Below are positions 60,841-64,000 of a DNA stretch of 64,000 nucleotides, piece after piece (the first letter of the stretch is position 1; each line of letters starts with the position of its first letter). Source of the DNA: Apostichopus japonicus (taxonomy: Eukaryota; Echinodermata; Holothuroidea; Aspidochirotida; Stichopodidae). The position numbers and the translations under genes were made by a program. The DNA is taken from assembly GCF_037975245.1 (NCBI RefSeq), contig NC_092568.1, positions 35,688,501 to 35,752,500 on the forward strand, in the 5' to 3' direction. The notes below the pieces were generated by a model. The model was not told the DNA's origin. It was given only the letters and a program-made list of their open reading frames with translations, and did no database searches.

Positions 60841-61492
60841 GCCCAAACCGACACGTTTTCTTGAGTAGCCCCACCGCATGAGAAATGATCAACTTATTTA
60901 TTTCTACGCGCCAAAACCGACAATATTCGTTAGTCCTTATGTGGATACTCGCGTATCGCCACATAAGGACTAACGCAGTTCGTTGGTCCTTATGTGGATA
61001 CTTTTAAATCGCCACATAGGGACTAACGCAGTTCGTTGGTCATTATGTGGAAACTATCTTATCGCCACATAAGAACCAAAGCAGTTCGTTGGTCACTATG
61101 TGGATACTCTCATATTGCCACATAAGGACTAAAGCAGTTCATTGGTCATTATGTGGATACTCTCATATCGCCACATAAGGACTAACGCGGTTCGTTGGTC
61201 ATTATGTGGATACTCGAATCGTCACATAAGGACTAACGAACTGCTTAGTCCTTATGTGGCGACATGCCAGATCCCCACATAACGACTTGTGAATATTGTC
61301 GGTATTGGCGGTCATTGTGTGACAGTGATAGGATCGTATGATAAGTAAAATGTTCTTTGTCATTATGTGGAGGTGCTATTAGTGCCACATAAGGACTTAA
61401 ATTGTTCTTGGTCATTATGTGGCGATAACTTTGTGTTGACATAATGACTTATATTTACATAATTTGTTTCTGCATTTCTGTCGGTTTTGGCG
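60841..61492. mobile_element. Nested inverted-repeat element around a hairpin array
   Basis: CGCCAAAACCGACA (60909-60922) is matched exactly in inverse by TGTCGGTTTTGGCG (61479-61492); near copies occur at 60841-60855 and, inverted, at 61297-61310. Between them lie the 53-bp hairpin units and two more CATTATGTGG-type arms. No coding frame. It behaves like a composite MITE; no target duplication was identified. Confidence 0.65.
60930..61247. repeat. Six 53-bp units, each an imperfect hairpin
   Basis: Units begin with TTGGTC-TTATGTGG at 60930, 60983, 61036, 61089, 61142 and 61195, exactly 53 bp apart. Each contains TCCTTATGTGG, a spacer of about 16 bp and CCACATAAGGA, then CTAACGCAGTTCG. After unit 6 the orientation flips. 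Confidence 0.9.
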
Positions 61493-61499
61493 TTCCATA

Positions 61500-61916
61500 G
61501 TACCGTTGGGTATTCATTTATTTATTTGTTATATCGCCAATTGTGTAAAATGGGAAAGGAAGTCTCCTGTAAAGTCTTATAAAGACTTAACAAGGTAGGA
61601 GACTCCCTGGGAGAAACGAAAAGAAAACTGTACAAATATATATAATACAGAATATACGTAAGGATTAAATATACAGTAATAATATCCTAATGATGCTGAG
61701 ATGGATAAGTGAATAGATTATAGAATACTAGTACGAGTTAATAAATTCCTTTTTCAAATGTCTGGTGAATGTGGGTTTTGAAGTTATAGACTTCACATTT
61801 TTGATAGATCATTCCAAATTTGTATTGCTCTATTACGAAGACCGAAATTAAAATTGACTGGCAGTAATCCATTCCATGCTTTGTAAGCAAAGGTAGCAAC
61901 CTTGACTGTTATAATA
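61500..61916 (-). pseudogene. LINE C-terminal remnant
   Basis: The minus strand reads VATFAYKAWNGLLPVNFNFG, then LRNRAIQIWNDLSKMCEVYN and FKTHIHQTFEKGIY before a stop at about 61740. R-IWN-LS and FK-H/L- are the ending of many LINE proteins. The rest of the element is absent. Confidence 0.45.
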
Positions 61917-62060
61917 CAGTGGCGGATCCAGGATTTCGCCGAAGGGGGGGGGGGCCCAGATGGGAAATGCCTAATCGTCGTCCTGGGGGAGGGGTCTAAG
62001 GGGAGTGGGTGCCCCACTCCCCTTTGGAAAATTTCACAAAATATGGAGGTCCTCGGTGCA
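61917..62060. mobile_element. hAT-type terminus followed by a G-run
   Basis: CAGTGGCGGATCCAGGATTT and a long G-run, the same style of end as at 62354, 63411 and 63759. The opposite terminus was not found. Confidence 0.45.
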
Positions 62061-62353
62061 ATCTTGTGCTACTTTTCGTAAAAGTTTGGAGTAAAATTTA
62101 TTTCCAATAAATCATGTATTCATGGTTTGCCGGGCATATATTTGCAATTTCGAGCAATGAGCTGGGATTTACGTCTTTGGGGAGTAGGTGGTGATGCAAA
62201 CTACTTTTTACCAGGCTACTCCAGGCCATTTCATCTTGGATGCCCCTTCCAGATGGAGACTATTGATGCAGTCAGAGTGCCCCTCTCACCTTCACTTTAT
62301 CAGAATGATGGTGTACTCTTTTTGCAAATGTATTTTTCCAAAAACTACACGCA

Positions 62354-62525
62354 CAGTGGCGTAGCTAGGATTTTTTGAGTGGGGGGGGGGCAATGGGGGC
62401 TGTTCTTTCTTGTGGGGTGGGGGGCCGGAGGTTACTATCTAAGCGGAGCGCCACCTTGGTTGGCGCGGAGCGTACAGAGAAAATTTGAGATTTCAGCACC
62501 CCCCAGATCGCAGGAGATGGCACCT
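62354..62525. mobile_element. hAT-type terminus plus core repeat, copy 2
   Basis: CAGTGGCGTAGCTAGGATTT, a G-run, then TATCTAAGCGGAGCGCCACC and TTGGCGCGGAGCGTAC, related to the cores at 17177 and 63478. Confidence 0.6.
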
Positions 62526-62949
62526 GTGAGGCAAAATAGCAACCAAAAAGATGTGCAACTTTGGTGGCAGAAATGCAAAAAAAAGATTTTCTCTTTCATG
62601 CTGACTGGCCTTGCCAACTCAGCCAGACTTTTAACTTGAGGGAAGTTGGCATCATTTGTCGTTTCAAGCTGTCAAGGCCTTTCTCCCAACTCAAACCCCT
62701 GTGGGCTACCGGTAGGTTTGCAGGATATGCCCACATGTGGACTTAAATAGCATTAGAGGAAGGGGATGGAAGACTAACACGTATCGATGTTTCGGTAATG
62801 GTCCACATTGGTGGCTCGGTGCTAATTTGGCCATTTATTGGGTTTCTTGAGGCAGCTGTCATCAGAATCTGGGTTTTTGTGCCAATCGATGACCGATAAC
62901 ATGTATTGGTATGTAAATTTCTTCTTCATATATCTAGCAACACTCTAAA

Positions 62950-63155
62950 AACAAATGAGTGGATTTCATTCCATTGGAGTGATCACTCGGCGCACTTCAA
63001 ATTAAGAGTGAAATTTATTGGAGTTAACCCTCACTCCTAATATGAGTGAATATAACTCTACTTGGAGTTAAGATTTACTCCAATGGAGTGGAAATTCACT
63101 CTTATACCGGAATGTGCTCAGTGATCACTCCCATGGAGTGAAATTCACCTATGTT
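62950..63155. repeat. Imperfect palindrome built on ACTC/GAGT words
   Basis: CCATTGGAGTGATCACTCGG (about 62976) is mirrored by AGTGATCACTCCCATGGAGT (about 63119); in between, GAGTTA / TAACTC words alternate. The two arms could fold into a stem of about 90 bp. It may be a MITE. Confidence 0.6.
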
Positions 63156-63189
63156 TTTATCAGTACAGTACAGTGCATATCATCATAGA

Positions 63190-63217
63190 CGTACGTACGT
63201 ACGTACTACGTACGTTC
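63190..63217. repeat. (ACGT)n microsatellite
   Basis: ACGTACGTACGTACGTAC with slight interruption. It is self-complementary. Confidence 0.9.
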
Positions 63218-63410
63218 GTATATCAGACGCACTCGATACCCACGATACGATACGGTCCTGGAGAAACTATTTCCACTCATCATTTTTTAAGGCGATACAG
63301 TAGTGAGTATCGAACAGGCACAGCCGCATGTTTGTAGGAATTTCAGAATTCCCAATATTTTATATCTCGTGGGCATAAAAAGTTGTTTTGTGGAATATTC
63401 AATGACATAT

Positions 63411-63590
63411 CAGGGGCGGATGCAGGATTTGTGACAGGGGAGGGTGGTCTGACTGGTCCAGCCGCGCCTGAACGTAAGACTATCTAAGCGGAGCGCCATG
63501 CATCGGTTGGCGCGGAGCGTACAAGAAAATTTTTGGCTTTACAAACCCCCCCAGATGGCCGGAAACGGCACTTCCCGAGTATTCTAAGCA
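63411..63590. mobile_element. hAT-type terminus plus core repeat, copy 3
   Basis: CAGGGGCGGATGCAGGATTT at the left, then from 63478 ACTATCTAAGCGGAGCGCCA, TTGGCGCGGAGCGTACAAGA and CAGATGGCCGGAAACGGCAC, the closest relative of the core at 17177. Confidence 0.65.
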
Positions 63591-63758
63591 GCATGTACCT
63601 AGCCTGAAAATATGGATCTCATGTCTGCAATTTCTCAATTGATGAGAAAAAACAATCTATGAAATATGGTATTACATATCAGATGAGTTGAGATGATACA
63701 AAAATTATAATGCCTTTAGCCCCCAATCCCCTCCCGTTCCGTCACCACTGTTTGATGC

Positions 63759-64000
63759 AAGGCCGGATCAAGGATTCTGGAAGGGTGAGGGGTTTGCTCA
63801 TGAAAAATTCGTTAGCGCATCCTAGCAGCCTACCGCTCTGTAACCTCACCGCCCAAAAAAATTCGAACACCACCTCAATTTTGAAACTTTTCGGTCTGAA
63901 AATTGAGATCGTTAGGCATTTTTGGCACGTGTAGCACGCGTGCACACTATAGTTCATTGGACGGAAAAGACACACCTGGATGACTTGTGAGGATAACCGC
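63759..64000. mobile_element. Possible further hAT-type terminus at the window edge
   Basis: CAAGGCCGGATCAAGGATTC followed by GGAAGGGTGAGGGG resembles the other termini. The element runs off the window. Confidence 0.35.

Noticed and set aside
60930-61247. CRISPR array or tRNA cluster
   Set aside because: Palindromic repeats, but the intervening sequence is the same in each unit and no A/B boxes or tRNA fold are present.

Overview
The window reads as repeat-rich, intron-rich animal DNA. Coding is carried in short exons with GT/AG borders, the non-coding DNA is AT-rich with many TA, G/C-run and minisatellite tracts, and the motif TAGGCCTA is scattered throughout. That texture, together with the gene and transposon families present, suggests an invertebrate deuterostome. 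An echinoderm, perhaps a sea cucumber, is my best guess (inference, not proven).

The one clearly intact host gene is a cytochrome P450 of the CYP46A1 (sterol 24-hydroxylase) type on the + strand, 18343-30891. Thirteen exons can be phased into a 501-residue protein with all P450 signatures. A broken relative lies on the opposite strand at 49080-51690. It keeps exon 1 and the equivalents of exons 11 and 12, with exactly the same exon lengths (89 and 67 bp) but an in-frame stop, and it lacks the middle. Smaller host-like pieces are a P2X7 ballast-domain gene on the minus strand (14398-16029, one in-frame stop), an unassigned clean exon (33110-33273, minus), a retinol-dehydrogenase-like terminal exon (36380-36471, minus) and a frame-shifted member of a multicopy family (7698-8207, minus).

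The rest is mostly mobile DNA. Two decayed copies of one DDE transposase family sit at 1-1150 and 11130-12700. A PIF/Harbinger element (37132-42902) has TIRs, a TTA target duplication, a transposase and a MADF/BESS partner gene, and a MITE nested inside it. A probable solo LTR (34411-35484) has a 4-bp target duplication. A LINE (55729-59070) carries an apparently intact 1024-codon endonuclease/reverse transcriptase. Other pieces are a Ty3/gypsy integrase remnant near 47 kb, LINE fragments at 19 kb and 61.8 kb, hAT-type non-autonomous elements near 17, 62 and 63.4 kb, and tRNA-derived SINE pieces at 26.2 and 60.1-60.4 kb. The Harbinger element and the LTR both landed in local tandem duplications, so an uninterrupted 'empty site' copy of each target survives in the window.

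Layout: 1-9 kb, DDE copy 1, sparse DNA and a multicopy-family fragment; 11-17 kb, DDE copy 2, tandem repeats, ballast-domain gene and hAT-type element; 18-31 kb, the P450 gene with LINE, MITE, SINE and minisatellite insertions in its introns; 33-36 kb, isolated exons and the solo LTR; 36.6-43.6 kb, minisatellite, Harbinger and AT-rich repeat; 45-48 kb, TGACCT-rich repeat, gypsy remnant and minisatellite; 49-52 kb, P450 pseudogene; 53-59 kb, LINE flanked by an inverted dispersed repeat; 60-64 kb, SINE pieces, a regular hairpin array and hAT-type debris. I found no gene working jointly with the P450, and nothing that I can defend as a new biological system. The most unusual structure is the 53-bp hairpin array at 60.9-61.5 kb.
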